Positions 1-7,748 of a DNA stretch of 61,409 nt are shown here, piece after piece. The notes beneath the pieces are model-generated. The model saw only the letters and a list, made by a program, of their open reading frames with translations, was not told the origin of the DNA and did not search any database. Origin of the DNA: Agrococcus sp. KRD186 (GTDB taxonomy: Bacteria > Actinomycetota > Actinomycetes > Actinomycetales > Microbacteriaceae); the NCBI RefSeq assembly GCF_017168255.1, contig NZ_JABFAP010000001.1:260241-321649 (forward strand). Reading direction: 5' to 3'. Within the stretch, counting starts at the first letter, position 1; the number at the start of each line of letters is the position of its first letter. The position numbers were made by a program, and so were the translations under genes.

Positions 1-128
1 CCTACCACCGGCGTCGCCGACAAGCAGCCCTGGGCCGTTTGACGCCCATCGAGTTCGAGACCATCATGAACACGACCGTCGCACTCGCGGCGTGACTAGA
101 ACTGTCACCTATCCGTGCAGCAGACCCG
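1..128 (+). mobile_element. IS3-family element, right end with transposase C-terminus (partial)
   Basis: Reading from base 3 on the plus strand gives YHRRRRQAALGRLTPIEF and then a stop at 93-95. This matches the C-terminus of IS3-family OrfB transposases (consensus like yNrrRrhsaLg.lsP.efE). Only the last 30 codons are in the window; the rest lies upstream. The terminal inverted repeat probably ends between 105 and 130, but the exact boundary cannot be set without the other end. The element truncates the membrane protein gene on the opposite strand. Confidence 0.7.
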
Positions 129-487
129 AACGACAGATAGGCGAGTAGCAGGATGACTAGAACCAGATGATTCGAGTAGGTCTGCTGGTCCCAGAGCAGC
201 GCAACGGTCAGAAGCATGCTGCCAGCCGCGGCAGCGACGCCGGCGCATAAGCCGAGAAGGATCAACGCGGCGGCGAGAAGCCCGACGATCAAGAACGCCT
301 GAGCGGTGTCGGCGGTCGGTGCCGGTAGGACACTGATCCCCGGGTATCGGAGTTTGCCTTCGGCAATTCCGGACAGGATGACGGCAACTTCGAGCACGCA
401 GACGGCAAGTGCGAGCGCCAGCAGTCCACGCGCTAGCGCAATTGGCCGCCCGTCGACACGGACAGTCAACACGCCCGTCAGCGACAT
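2..487 (-). pseudogene. DoxX/HTTM-like membrane protein, truncated by IS3 end
   Basis: The reading frame has four hydrophobic segments and the motif WDQQTYSNHLVLVILLLAYL, which resembles actinobacterial HTTM/DoxX-like integral membrane proteins. The normal sequence runs to about residue 120 (near base 125). The remaining residues, rich in Ser and Arg, are antisense read-through of the IS3 transposase end, so the native C-terminus is missing. The start ATG at 485-487 overlaps the stop of the upstream small gene (TGA at 478-480), so the two were translated as a pair. No catalytic function can be assigned. Confidence 0.5.
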
Positions 488-804
488 GGCACGTTCGTCT
501 CGGGGCGATCTGCTCGCTGGATGGTGATCGTTGCAGCGTCAGTGACCTCACTGCAGATGTGCTCTGGGATGTATCGCTCCCAGTCGAGCTCCGACCGAAG
601 TCCAGTGGGCAGTAGGGCGTTGAATTCCACATCGATCTCGGTCCCCCCGTAGTCGAGAACAGTGATCGACCCTGTGTGGTAGCCCGAGTACATCTGAAAC
701 CCGAATCGGGCGGGTGCATCGTGCATGAGCGCGATTGTGGGCACAGCGATCTGCGCCACGATGACGGTGCCGAGCACCAGCAGCCAGCCTTGCGACTTCG
801 TCAT
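478..804 (-). CDS. small exported or membrane-anchored protein of unknown function
   Basis: This 108-residue protein starts MTKSQGWLLVLGTVIVAQIA, a single hydrophobic helix near the N-terminus that could be a signal anchor. A polar domain with FGFQMYSGYHTG follows. I do not recognise a family. The internal ATG at 802-804 is preferred to the longer frame because it begins right at the hydrophobic segment. It overlaps the start of the DoxX/HTTM-like gene, so both are one operon. Codon use is less GC-biased than in the housekeeping genes. Confidence 0.6.
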   Translation of the reverse strand: MTKSQGWLLVLGTVIVAQIAVPTIALMHDAPARFGFQMYSGYHTGSITVLDYGGTEIDVEFNALLPTGLRSELDWERYIPEHICSEVTDAATITIQRADRPETNVPCR

Positions 805-896
805 TTGCACACTCCTCTCGGAATCGGAGCGTAAAGCGGACGGATGACGGCCCGACAACGACACGGCCAGACTTCAGCGAGTTTGCCCGCAAACGA

Positions 897-928
897 AGAG
901 CGCCGACCCTCGCAAAGGTCGGCGCTCT
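897..928 (-). terminator. hairpin terminator after csoR-copZ
   Basis: A perfect 12-bp stem (897-908 with 917-928, AGAGCGCCGACC) has an 8-base loop. On the minus strand it lies 12 bases past the copZ stop and is followed by a short T-containing stretch. The near symmetry means it could also end transcripts from the other side. Confidence 0.75.
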
Positions 929-940
929 CGAAAGCTTGTC

Positions 941-1273
941 TCAGCCCTCGACGAGCGAGTAGCCTGCCTCGGTGACCGCGGCGCGCACGTCATCGATACG
1001 CAGCGGGCTGTCGGAGGCGACGGTCACGGTCGAGCGGCCGCCGGCGACCAGCTGCACGTCGACGCCCTCGACGCCGGCGAGCCCGGAGATCTCCTCGGTG
1101 ACCGACGAGACGCAGTGGCCGCAGGTCATGCCCTCGACCGAGAACGCCTGCGAGATGCCGGCGTCGGTCGTGGTGGCAGCCGCGTCCGTCGAGCAGCAGC
1201 CGCCACCGCAGCATCCGCCTGCCTGCTCGTTGGCGTCGGTCGGGGTGGTCGTGATCTCGATGTTCTGCAGCAT
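941..1273 (-). CDS. copZ: heavy-metal-associated (HMA) copper chaperone
   Basis: A 110-residue protein whose C-terminal ~70 residues form an HMA domain with the copper motif GMTCGHC at residues 48-54. Ahead of it is a Cys-rich tail with CCGGGCC at residues 21-27, which could add a second metal site. Known CopZ-type proteins carry Cu(I) through the cytosol to P-type ATPases or to the repressor. The gene lies 37 bases downstream of csoR on the same strand, so copper probably induces it through the CsoR box ahead of csoR. A strong hairpin follows. The partner ATPase is probably the CopB-type pump at 58574-60736. Confidence 0.85.
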   Translation of the reverse strand: MLQNIEITTTPTDANEQAGGCCGGGCCSTDAAATTTDAGISQAFSVEGMTCGHCVSSVTEEISGLAGVEGVDVQLVAGGRSTVTVASDSPLRIDDVRAAVTEAGYSLVEG

Positions 1274-1310
1274 TGCGTGCCTTTCGGTCGTGAACAGGTA
1301 GTTGGGGGAG

Positions 1311-1616
1311 TCAGGAGCGCACGAGGCGTGCGATGGCTGCGCTGGCCTCGGCGAGCTTCGCCTCGGCGACGGGCCCGCCCTGGGCGGCGGCTTCCGCGAC
1401 GCAGTGCGCGAGGTGGTCTTCGAGCAGCTGCAGCGCGACCGTCTCGAGCGCCTTCGTGGCGGCCGAGACCTGGGTGAGGATGTCGATGCAGTACACGTCT
1501 TCGTCGACCATGCGGGCGACGCCGCGCACCTGGCCCTCGGCGCGGCGCAGGCGCTTGAGCAGCGCATCCTTGTTGTCGGCATAGCCGTGCATCGGCGCGA
1601 CAGCGGTAGTGGTCAT
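1311..1616 (-). CDS. csoR: CsoR-family copper-sensing repressor
   Basis: A 101-residue all-alpha DUF156/CsoR protein. The Cu(I) ligands are visible as Cys43, His68 and Cys72. The spacings of 25 and 4 residues equal those of Mycobacterium tuberculosis CsoR (Cys36, His61, Cys65). The segment KRLRRAEGQVRGV is the typical first helix. In this family apo-protein binds an A/T-flanked C/G-rich palindrome and Cu(I) releases it. Such a palindrome lies 8 bases upstream of the start (1625-1643), so the gene is autoregulated, with copZ as the next gene. Confidence 0.92.
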   Translation of the reverse strand: MTTTAVAPMHGYADNKDALLKRLRRAEGQVRGVARMVDEDVYCIDILTQVSAATKALETVALQLLEDHLAHCVAEAAAQGGPVAEAKLAEASAAIARLVRS

Positions 1617-1622
1617 GTGACG

Positions 1623-1643
1623 ATGATACCCCCGAGGGGTATC
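1623..1643 (-). promoter_or_regulatory. CsoR operator overlapping csoR -10 element
   Basis: GATACCCC-CGA-GGGGTATC is a perfect 8-bp inverted repeat at 1625-1643. It matches the CsoR consensus and a near-identical site ahead of copB at 60748-60766. On the minus strand it runs into TATCAT at 1623-1628, a good -10 element only 6 bases from the csoR ATG. Transcription would then start at or next to the start codon, giving a leaderless mRNA. Confidence 0.8.
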
Positions 1644-1654
1644 TCGATCAAGCC

Positions 1655-2248
1655 TCAGGCGGCGACCGCGCCGAGGTGCTCGGGCGTCGCCCAGCTGCGC
1701 CAGATGGCGGCCAACAGCGCGGTGAAGAGCGTATCGGCTTGGCCGGCGGGGTAGTGGCCCAGCAGCTCGAGGGCGATGAAGCCATGCAAGCCGGCGAAGA
1801 TCGTGCGGGCGGTGGTCTCGGCGTCGCCGTGCAGGATGCCCTGCTCGATCGCAGCCGTCACGGCCTCGAGCAGCGGCTCCGTCGCGCGATCGCGCGCCTC
1901 CGCGATCGCGGGGGAGTCGTCGGTGCGGCCGAAGACCACCTGGAACATGGCGGCGTTCTCGGTCGCCCACTGGCGGATCGCGTGCGCGATGCCAACGATG
2001 TGCTGCACCGGGTCGTCGCTGTGCGCGGTGCGCTGCGCCGCCACGAACGAGCTGGCCGCGCGCACCGTGATCGCCTCGAGCAGCTCGCCTCGCGAGCCGA
2101 ACAGCGAGTACACAGCCGAGGTCGAGGTGCCGACGGATGCGACGAGCGGCCGCAGCGAGAAGTCGGGGCCGTCCACCGCCATCAGATCAGTGGCGGCCTC
2201 GAGCAGTCGCTGTTGCAGGTGCTCGTCATGCAGGCGTGGGCGTCCCAT
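1655..2248 (-). CDS. TetR/AcrR-family transcriptional regulator with WHG-type ligand domain
   Basis: A 197-residue protein with an N-terminal HTH (residues about 10-55, containing TSTSAVYSLFGSRGELLEAI) typical of TetR. The C-terminal domain carries FAGLHGFIALELLGHYP, the hallmark of the TetR_C WHG family. The ligand and target are unknown. It lies upstream of csoR on the same strand, but the CsoR promoter sits in the 38-base gap, so the two can be transcribed separately. Confidence 0.85.
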   Translation of the reverse strand: MGRPRLHDEHLQQRLLEAATDLMAVDGPDFSLRPLVASVGTSTSAVYSLFGSRGELLEAITVRAASSFVAAQRTAHSDDPVQHIVGIAHAIRQWATENAAMFQVVFGRTDDSPAIAEARDRATEPLLEAVTAAIEQGILHGDAETTARTIFAGLHGFIALELLGHYPAGQADTLFTALLAAIWRSWATPEHLGAVAA

Positions 2249-2308
2249 GCTTGTAAGCGTACGGGTTTTGGCGCGCGTCCCTGGACCCGCCGCGCAGGCC
2301 GAAAGATT

Positions 2309-2384
2309 TGGTGCCCCCAGCAGGATTCGAACCTGCGGCCTTCTGCTCCGGAGGCAGACGCTCTATCCCCTGAGCTATGGGGGC
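2309..2384 (-). tRNA. tRNA-Arg (anticodon CCG)
   Basis: The minus strand folds into a full cloverleaf. Acceptor GCCCCCA pairs with TGGGGGC, the D arm contains AGCTCAGGGGATAGAGC, the anticodon arm is TCTGC-CTCCGGA-GCAGA, and the T arm is GCAGG-TTCGAAT-CCTGC. Discriminator A is followed by an encoded CCA (2309-2311). The anticodon CCG reads CGG arginine codons. Confidence 0.97.
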
Positions 2385-2426
2385 CGGGCTGTGTGAACAG
2401 CGACGCCCAATCTATCACCGCGCGGG

Positions 2427-3065
2427 CTACGCGCCGACCGACGCGACTGCGAGGCCTGCAGCGGCACCGACGATCATCCATGGGCCGAACGCCAGGTCGG
2501 ACTTGATGGATGCGCGTCGCACGGCCATGAGGACAAGTGCGACCAGGGCGAGAGCGATAAAGCCGCCGAGGATGCCGAAGAAGACTGCCTGCCATCCGAA
2601 CCACCCGAGCACGAGTCCTAGGACGAGCGAGAGTTTCACGTCGCCGAGGCCGAGACTGGCGGGGGAGATGAAGGCGAGGATGAAGTAGCCGACGCCGACG
2701 GCGAGCATCGCCAGCATTGCGGTTCCGAACCGCGACCACTCGCCGGTGACGATCGCGGCGAGCAGCAGCAGCGCGAGTACCAGGCCGGTGGTCGGCCAGA
2801 CAATTGCATCCGGTAGGCGGAAGACTGCGAGATCGACCGCGACGAGCAGTGCGCAACCGACCGCGAGCGCGCACAGCGCGAGCAGGACCGTCCAGTGGTG
2901 GGCGACGAGACCCGCGCCCACACCGAACGCGGCGCCGAGCACGCCAGGCACCCAGCGGTGCAGCCACTTCGACGAGCTGTCGACGATGCGGCGGGCCCAC
3001 GGGGTCAGCAACCATGCGGCCGCAGCGCACAGTGCGGCCGCGATCGCGATCACGAGCGGCGGCAT
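2427..3065 (-). CDS. tadV: A24-family prepilin peptidase (TadV/CpaA type)
   Basis: A 212-residue polytopic membrane protein. The two catalytic aspartates of this family lie in VDLAVFRLPD (Asp78) and GLGDVKL (Asp142). It lacks the N-terminal Cys-rich methyltransferase domain of PilD, as expected for TadV/CpaA. It should cut the Flp pre-pilin (4120-4338) and the TadE/TadG pseudopilins after their conserved glycine. The gene faces away from the pilus operon and is separated from it by a TetR gene, an unusual place for tadV. Its base composition is closer to the chromosome than to the tad operon. Confidence 0.85.
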   Translation of the reverse strand: MPPLVIAIAAALCAAAAWLLTPWARRIVDSSSKWLHRWVPGVLGAAFGVGAGLVAHHWTVLLALCALAVGCALLVAVDLAVFRLPDAIVWPTTGLVLALLLLAAIVTGEWSRFGTAMLAMLAVGVGYFILAFISPASLGLGDVKLSLVLGLVLGWFGWQAVFFGILGGFIALALVALVLMAVRRASIKSDLAFGPWMIVGAAAGLAVASVGA

Positions 3066-3096
3066 CGCGACTGATGCTACGCGAGCGCGACGGTCG

Positions 3097-3732
3097 TCAG
3101 GCTTCGGGGCTCAGGCCCGCCTCAAGATCGATGAACGCCTGCTCGACCAGATCGGCGATCGCGTCGGCGTTGCCGCCTGTGTTGTCCCACATGCGAATCG
3201 CCGTCTTAACAGCGGTCGTCGCTGCCCCGGCGATCAGCCGGGGGAGCGGGTCGGTGTCGGGGTCGGCGCCGCCGCGCTCGGCGACCGCTTCGCAGATGGC
3301 TGTCTCAAGCTCCTCGAACTGCGCCATGCGGTGCGGCATCAGTGCGGGGTAGCGCTCCACGAGCTCGTCTTTCGCCTTGAGCGCCGACATCTGCTCCTTC
3401 GACCAGCCGCGGATCGCAGCCGTGAGCACGGCGCGCAACGACTGCAACGGCGGCTCGTCTGTCGGCCGCTCGTCGAGGCCGGCGAGCATCTCGATCGGCG
3501 CGTTGTTGTGGGCCGCGATGATTGCAGCTTCCTTCGACGAAAAGTAGTTCGAGACCGTGCGGGGCGAGACGAAGGCGCGATCGGCGATCTGGTCGATCGT
3601 GACGTGGTCGAGCCCATGCTCATTCGTCAGCGTGAACGCGGCGTCGGCGATCGTGCGGCGCGTCAACTGCTTCTTGCGCTCGCGCAGACCGGGCTGGGGC
3701 TGCTCGTCGGCAGGCAGATTCGTCTCAGGCAT
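3097..3732 (-). CDS. TetR-family transcriptional regulator
   Basis: A 211-residue protein with the TetR HTH at residues 20-70 (TIADAAFTLTNEHGLDHVTI then AFVSPRTVSNYFSSKEAAI) and a helical C-terminal ligand domain. The effector is unknown. It is divergent from the flp operon, with about 390 bp between them, and could control either the pilus locus or itself. That link is positional inference only. Confidence 0.85.
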   Translation of the reverse strand: MPETNLPADEQPQPGLRERKKQLTRRTIADAAFTLTNEHGLDHVTIDQIADRAFVSPRTVSNYFSSKEAAIIAAHNNAPIEMLAGLDERPTDEPPLQSLRAVLTAAIRGWSKEQMSALKAKDELVERYPALMPHRMAQFEELETAICEAVAERGGADPDTDPLPRLIAGAATTAVKTAIRMWDNTGGNADAIADLVEQAFIDLEAGLSPEA

Positions 3733-4119
3733 GGCGGCTCACTTTAGCGACGGGAGGCAGAGTGCCGGCCATGCGCGTCCTCAAGGCCGACCAAGGATGG
3801 GCGGTGGAAGTGAACTGCATGGCGGTGTCCGGTCTCGGGATGAACGGGGTGGCGGTCGCGACCCTTACTTGAGGTCGAGCCGGCGATCGTATGGCTCTCA
3901 GCAGTAAGTTTCTGCCGTAACGCCGTTTTAGTCAAGCGATCTTGCGTAAACCGGAAGGTTGCCGCCTATGCAACGCCGGTCTTGAGCAAATCTTTAGGCT
4001 CCGGAATCTTGCGTCCTGAGCAACGGTCATGCGAACATCATGGACGTCGCCCCGAACGGGTCGGCATCCCTCAAGCACCGGAGTCCCCAGCTCTGGGCCT
4101 GTCAAGTTAGGAAATTTCC
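3733..4119 (+). promoter_or_regulatory. long leader/promoter region of the Flp pilus operon
   Basis: This 387-bp gap has no credible gene. It holds a compound hairpin at 3950-3980 (ACCGG AAG GTTGC loop GCAAC G CCGGT), a second small stem CCCAGCTCTGGG at 4086-4097, and repeated words: CTTGCGT at 3941-3947 and again near 4009, and TGAGCAA near 3983 and 4017. A ribosome site (AGGAA) lies at 4109-4113, ahead of flp. The region looks like a structured 5' leader, but I could not match it to a known riboswitch class. Confidence 0.45.
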
Positions 4120-4338
4120 ATGCTCGCATTCCTCGTTGCGGCTCAGACCTTCGTGGCTGACCGTTTTGACAAGAAGACCGATCGTGGCGCGACTGCTGTC
4201 GAGTACGGCGTCCTGGTCGCGCTGGTCGCTGCTGCGGTTGTTGCCGCGCTGGTCGTGCTCGGTCCGCTCGTGACGGACCTCTTCGAGAGCGTTCGTACCT
4301 CGGTTGCCGGGACTGTCACGCTTCCTGCAGGCGAATAG
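4120..4338 (+). CDS. flp: Flp/Fap major pilin precursor
   Basis: A 72-residue pre-pilin. The leader ends at the prepilin peptidase site RG/ATAVEYG, with Glu at +5 and Tyr at +6 of the mature chain. A hydrophobic helix follows (VLVALVAAAVVAALVVLGPL). Mature Flp subunits polymerise into thin adhesive pili. It is first in the tad operon and is followed by a terminator (4348-4387), which would keep pilin mRNA more abundant than that of the assembly genes. Confidence 0.92.
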   Translation: MLAFLVAAQTFVADRFDKKTDRGATAVEYGVLVALVAAAVVAALVVLGPLVTDLFESVRTSVAGTVTLPAGE

Positions 4339-4347
4339 TCGGATGTA

Positions 4348-4387
4348 CGCGGTGCCCGGACTTCGACAGTTCGGGCACCGCGTTTTT
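4348..4387 (+). terminator. intrinsic terminator between flp and tadE
   Basis: A 13-bp stem (4348-4360 with 4370-4382, CGCGGTGCCCG arms, one G-T pair) has a 9-base loop and is followed directly by TTTTT. It lies 10 bases past the flp stop. Since the assembly genes follow on the same strand, it probably works as a partial terminator that sets the pilin-to-machinery ratio. Confidence 0.85.
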
Positions 4388-4416
4388 CCGACTCGATGCG
4401 AGCAGGGGACCGGGTG

Positions 4417-4797
4417 ATGAAACCACTTACATGGCGTGACCGCGGCGCAACGGCCGTAGAGTTCGCGCTCGTAGTTCCAATGTTGATGGTTATGCTCGTG
4501 GGCATTGTGTCCTTCGGTTTCGCATTTCATGTCCAGACCGTGCTGGATAATTCCGCTCGAGACGCAGTGCGAGTGTTCACGCTGACGGATATAGACGCGC
4601 GGGATGCGGCAATCTTGCAGGCGCAGCATTCCGCGCTGCCGACCATCACTTTGCCTACCTCGGCCATCGATGCGCCGGCAACTTGCGCCGCTGAGGCCTA
4701 TGTGACTGTCACAACGCGAGTATCGGACTTTGAGTTACTCGGCGGCCTTTGGAAGGTAGATCTCATTGGTAAGGGGACTATGCGATGCGGCGGTTGA
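4417..4797 (+). CDS. tadE: TadE-like pseudopilin
   Basis: A 126-residue protein with the pseudopilin cleavage motif DRGATAVEFALVVPMLMVML: Gly/Ala cut, Glu at +5, Phe at +6, then a membrane helix. A short periplasmic-side domain follows. TadE proteins are minor pilins needed for Flp pilus assembly. I start at the ATG at 4417 because AGCAGGGGA lies just ahead of it; an ATG at 4396 would add 7 residues. It overlaps tadG by 13 bases. Confidence 0.85.
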   Translation: MKPLTWRDRGATAVEFALVVPMLMVMLVGIVSFGFAFHVQTVLDNSARDAVRVFTLTDIDARDAAILQAQHSALPTITLPTSAIDAPATCAAEAYVTVTTRVSDFELLGGLWKVDLIGKGTMRCGG

Positions 4798-5765
4798 AGC
4801 CTAAGGACGATCATGGTGCGATCGCCGTTTGGGTAGCGATAATGCTCATACCTCTGCTGATCGTCGGCGCCCTTGCCATTGACCTCGGAGCCATGCACTC
4901 GGATCGTCAACGGTTGCAGTACGGCGCGGATGCGGCCGCACTGGCGATCGCCGAAAGCTGTGCGATAGGAGATTGCGATCCCCTAGACCTAGCGCCTCAG
5001 GAAACGATCAGGCACACACTGGTTAGCAAGAACTCGCCACTTGCGAACGCTGCAGATTCTCGTATTCTCGATTTGGACCTTGGCTCCAATTGGGTTGAAG
5101 TCGAGGCCACGAGCACCCGAGAGCACTGGTTTTCGCCAGCGATGGACATAGATGAGACAGCGCTGACGGCTATTGGTGCCGCGTCATGGACAGACGCAGG
5201 CGGAGTATTCCCTGTTGCGTTCAGCTGGTGTGAACTCAACGTGCAGGGAGGTATGTCGCCTATAAGTGACGGCGATGACGTGGTCGGACTTGAGCCGGTC
5301 AGTGATCCGCAGCCGACGGTCATCATTATGCCGAAGAAGGCCGACACAGGGTGTACAGGAACGAACGGGTTGATCGCGCCCGGTAACTTCGGGTTCTTGC
5401 TCCATGGAGAGTGCGATCTCGAGGTCAATCCTGCAAGCGGCGACGTTCCCGGAAGTCCTGGCAATCAGCTTGACCAGGGTTGTGCCGAGAAGTTGGTTCA
5501 ATGGCGGTCGGACAACTCGCAACCGGTTCTGGTGCCCGTTTTCCATGGCGCCGAAGGCGCTGGGTCCAGCGTGCGATACCCACTTATTGGCTATGCAGTC
5601 TTTGATCTCGACGGATATTACTTTGATGGTTCGCATCGATCGGAACCCAATCCCTGCGGCGGTGCGAGTCGATGCGTGCAAGGCACTTTGATCGACTTCA
5701 TTTCGCTGGGCGACCCCGCGGCCGAAGCGATCGTCGAACCCGAAGTTCAACTCCGGCTCCCCTGA
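4785..5765 (+). CDS. tadG: TadG-like pilus assembly protein
   Basis: A 326-residue protein. The N-terminus DHGAIAVWVAIMLIPLLIVGALAIDLGAMHSDRQRLQYGADAAALAIA is the Tad/TadG module, with one membrane helix followed by the helix DRQRLQYGADAAALA. The long outer domain has several Cys (Cys65 and Cys71 region, then CELN, DTGC, ECDL, QGCAEK) that could form disulfides. In the family it is a pseudopilin-like component of the Flp pilus. It overlaps tadE and is separated from cpaB by 49 bases. Confidence 0.8.
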   Translation: MRRLKPKDDHGAIAVWVAIMLIPLLIVGALAIDLGAMHSDRQRLQYGADAAALAIAESCAIGDCDPLDLAPQETIRHTLVSKNSPLANAADSRILDLDLGSNWVEVEATSTREHWFSPAMDIDETALTAIGAASWTDAGGVFPVAFSWCELNVQGGMSPISDGDDVVGLEPVSDPQPTVIIMPKKADTGCTGTNGLIAPGNFGFLLHGECDLEVNPASGDVPGSPGNQLDQGCAEKLVQWRSDNSQPVLVPVFHGAEGAGSSVRYPLIGYAVFDLDGYYFDGSHRSEPNPCGGASRCVQGTLIDFISLGDPAAEAIVEPEVQLRLP

Positions 5766-5814
5766 TGCTCGACGGCTTGACTCCGCATGGAACTAGCTCG
5801 AAGGAGTTTCCCCA

Positions 5815-6564
5815 ATGATCCGCCGACTAACAATTGCCCTAGCGGCTCTGCTCGTTGCTGCTGTCGGAGGCGTGCTTACGTTTCTGTACGCGGCCAATGC
5901 CGATGCGCGTGCGCTTGCGGAACTCGAACCCAGCACCGTCCTGATAGTTGCGGAAGGAATTGAAGCTGGCACCCCGGTCGAGCAGATCGTTCGCTCCGTC
6001 GTGTCAGCGGAAATCCCCGCGTCAGCCGTGGTCCCAGGCGGCGTTGCCGACTTGAGTGAGGTGGCTGGGATGCTGACGACGGTTGCGCTGGTGCCGGGAG
6101 AGCAGTTGCTCGAGGCACGATTCGCGCTTCCTGAATTGGTGCCGGGCGAGGTCGAAGTTCCTGCGAACCTGCATGTGCTGTCGGTCCGTCTGGATCGACA
6201 GCGAGTCATCGGCGGAGAGCTGCAACCTGGCGATACCGTCGGCGTTTTCGTGTCGGGCCAAGTGACCGCGACAGACCCGAGTACCGCACAGGGTGGTGGC
6301 CAAGAATCTCTAACCGATCTCGTTCTCCATAAGGTGCTGGTCACTGCGGTCGACGGCTCCGCAACAACAACGACGAGCGAGACTGGAGAACGCGTTGAGG
6401 AGCCGGCGGCCGATTCGATCATGGTGACACTGGCGCTATCGGCTTCTGATGCAGAGCTCTTGGTATTCGGCCAGGAGTTTGGTTCCGTCTGGTTATCGAT
6501 CGAAGGCCCGGAGGTGCAGGAAGACAGCCCTGGGCCGGTCACAGCAGAGGAGGTCTTCCAATGA
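5815..6564 (+). CDS. cpaB: Flp pilus assembly protein CpaB/RcpC (SAF domain)
   Basis: A 249-residue protein with an N-terminal signal anchor (LTIALAALLVAAVGGVLTFL), then a SAF domain and an RcpC/CpaB domain (residues about 40-240; motifs EAGTPVEQI and LQPGDTVGVFVSG). CpaB proteins sit outside the membrane and help pilus extrusion. A strong ribosome site AAGGAG lies at 5801-5806. The last bases overlap cpaE as ATGA. Confidence 0.85.
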   Translation: MIRRLTIALAALLVAAVGGVLTFLYAANADARALAELEPSTVLIVAEGIEAGTPVEQIVRSVVSAEIPASAVVPGGVADLSEVAGMLTTVALVPGEQLLEARFALPELVPGEVEVPANLHVLSVRLDRQRVIGGELQPGDTVGVFVSGQVTATDPSTAQGGGQESLTDLVLHKVLVTAVDGSATTTTSETGERVEEPAADSIMVTLALSASDAELLVFGQEFGSVWLSIEGPEVQEDSPGPVTAEEVFQ

Positions 6565-7748
6565 GCAACGTTCTGCTAATTTCGGATGACCGAGGGTTGG
6601 TGTCCTCGGTGCAAGAGGCTTCGGCCGGTAACTGCATCGTCCTGCCGCAGGAGTCCCTCGTGGATTCGCCCGCCGCGGTAGTGGCTCGAGTTGGCATGTC
6701 CGCGCTGCCGGATGTCATAATTCTCGACACAGCGGACGATCCGGAGCGCGCGCTATCGCTGGCAGCCAGGTTCGATCAGGAGTTGCCGGGCACGGGCATC
6801 ATCCTCGCGGGAAACATCGCCACCTTGTCTCCCGCTGCGATGCGAGTGGGAGCCAGAGATGTTCTAGCCCCCGATTCCGATGTCGACGCAGTCCGACTTG
6901 CTATTGAGCACGTCACCAGCTTGGCCATACAGCGCCGGTTGCTCCATCCAGAACCTTCGGGCGCCGCCTCCGGGGGAGGGGTACTGGGCCGGGTGTTAAC
7001 GGTGCTCTCGCCGAAAGGCGGAGCTGGCAAAACAACAGTTGCTGTGAACCTGGCGATTGGTCTGGCTGGTGCTGGAGTTGGACCGGTCGTGCTCGTCGAC
7101 CTCGATGTTCAGTTCGGGGACGTGGCGACAGCTCTAAACATAGATCCTGAATTTACGCTTGAAGATGTCGTGCGTGGTGCAGCGCTCCGAGATCCGATTG
7201 CTCTAAAAACACATCTCAGCAGACACGAGTCAGGCCTTTCAGTAGTTTGCGCTCCAGAGAGCGCTGCGGTCGCGGATACAATAACGCCGGAGCAGGTCGG
7301 CGCTCTTCTGCAAATGCTCGCGACTCAGTTCCGCTTTGTGGTGGTTGATACCGCCGCGGGTCTGAACGCCACGACCCTGGCTGCCCTCGACCAAACCACG
7401 GACCCGCTTCTTCTCTCCACGCTCGACGTCATGGGAGGACGTGGCCTGCGGAAGGAGATGTCGACCCTGCGGGAGTTGGGGATGCTGACGAGTGCTCGCC
7501 AGGTCGTTCTGAACTTCGCGGATCCGCGGTCGGGGCTTAGCGTCGCGGATGTGGAATCCACCATTCAGGCGAGCGTAGATCTCACTCTGCCGCACTCTCG
7601 TGCGGTTACGGCCTCCATGAACACTGGAGTCCCATTGATCCTCCAGAAGCCGAGAGACCCTGTCGCAAAGCAACTCTTGAAGTTGCTCCACCATTATGCA
7701 ACGACTCCGGCCCAGGCGGTGCGGGAGTTGCAGAAGGCAAGGTCATGA
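6561..7748 (+). CDS. cpaE: CpaE/TadZ-like pilus localisation ATPase
   Basis: A 395-residue protein. Residues 1-130 form an atypical receiver-like domain (VLLISDDRG and DVIILDTADD). Residues about 145-395 are a ParA/MinD-type ATPase with the deviant Walker A KGGAGKTTVAVNLA and the segment VVLVDLDVQFGDVATALN. TadZ/CpaE proteins place the pilus machine in the cell. It is coupled by ATGA overlaps to cpaB upstream and cpaF downstream. Confidence 0.88.
   Translation: MSNVLLISDDRGLVSSVQEASAGNCIVLPQESLVDSPAAVVARVGMSALPDVIILDTADDPERALSLAARFDQELPGTGIILAGNIATLSPAAMRVGARDVLAPDSDVDAVRLAIEHVTSLAIQRRLLHPEPSGAASGGGVLGRVLTVLSPKGGAGKTTVAVNLAIGLAGAGVGPVVLVDLDVQFGDVATALNIDPEFTLEDVVRGAALRDPIALKTHLSRHESGLSVVCAPESAAVADTITPEQVGALLQMLATQFRFVVVDTAAGLNATTLAALDQTTDPLLLSTLDVMGGRGLRKEMSTLRELGMLTSARQVVLNFADPRSGLSVADVESTIQASVDLTLPHSRAVTASMNTGVPLILQKPRDPVAKQLLKLLHHYATTPAQAVRELQKARS

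Noticed and set aside
3744-4100. Small frames in the flp upstream region
   Set aside because: They have no ribosome sites, no family resemblance and overlap each other on both strands.
3880-4119. c-di-GMP-I (GEMM) riboswitch before flp
   Set aside because: A GGAA-capped stem and GCGTAAACC looked suggestive, but the conserved second half of the aptamer and the tetraloop-receptor arrangement are not found.
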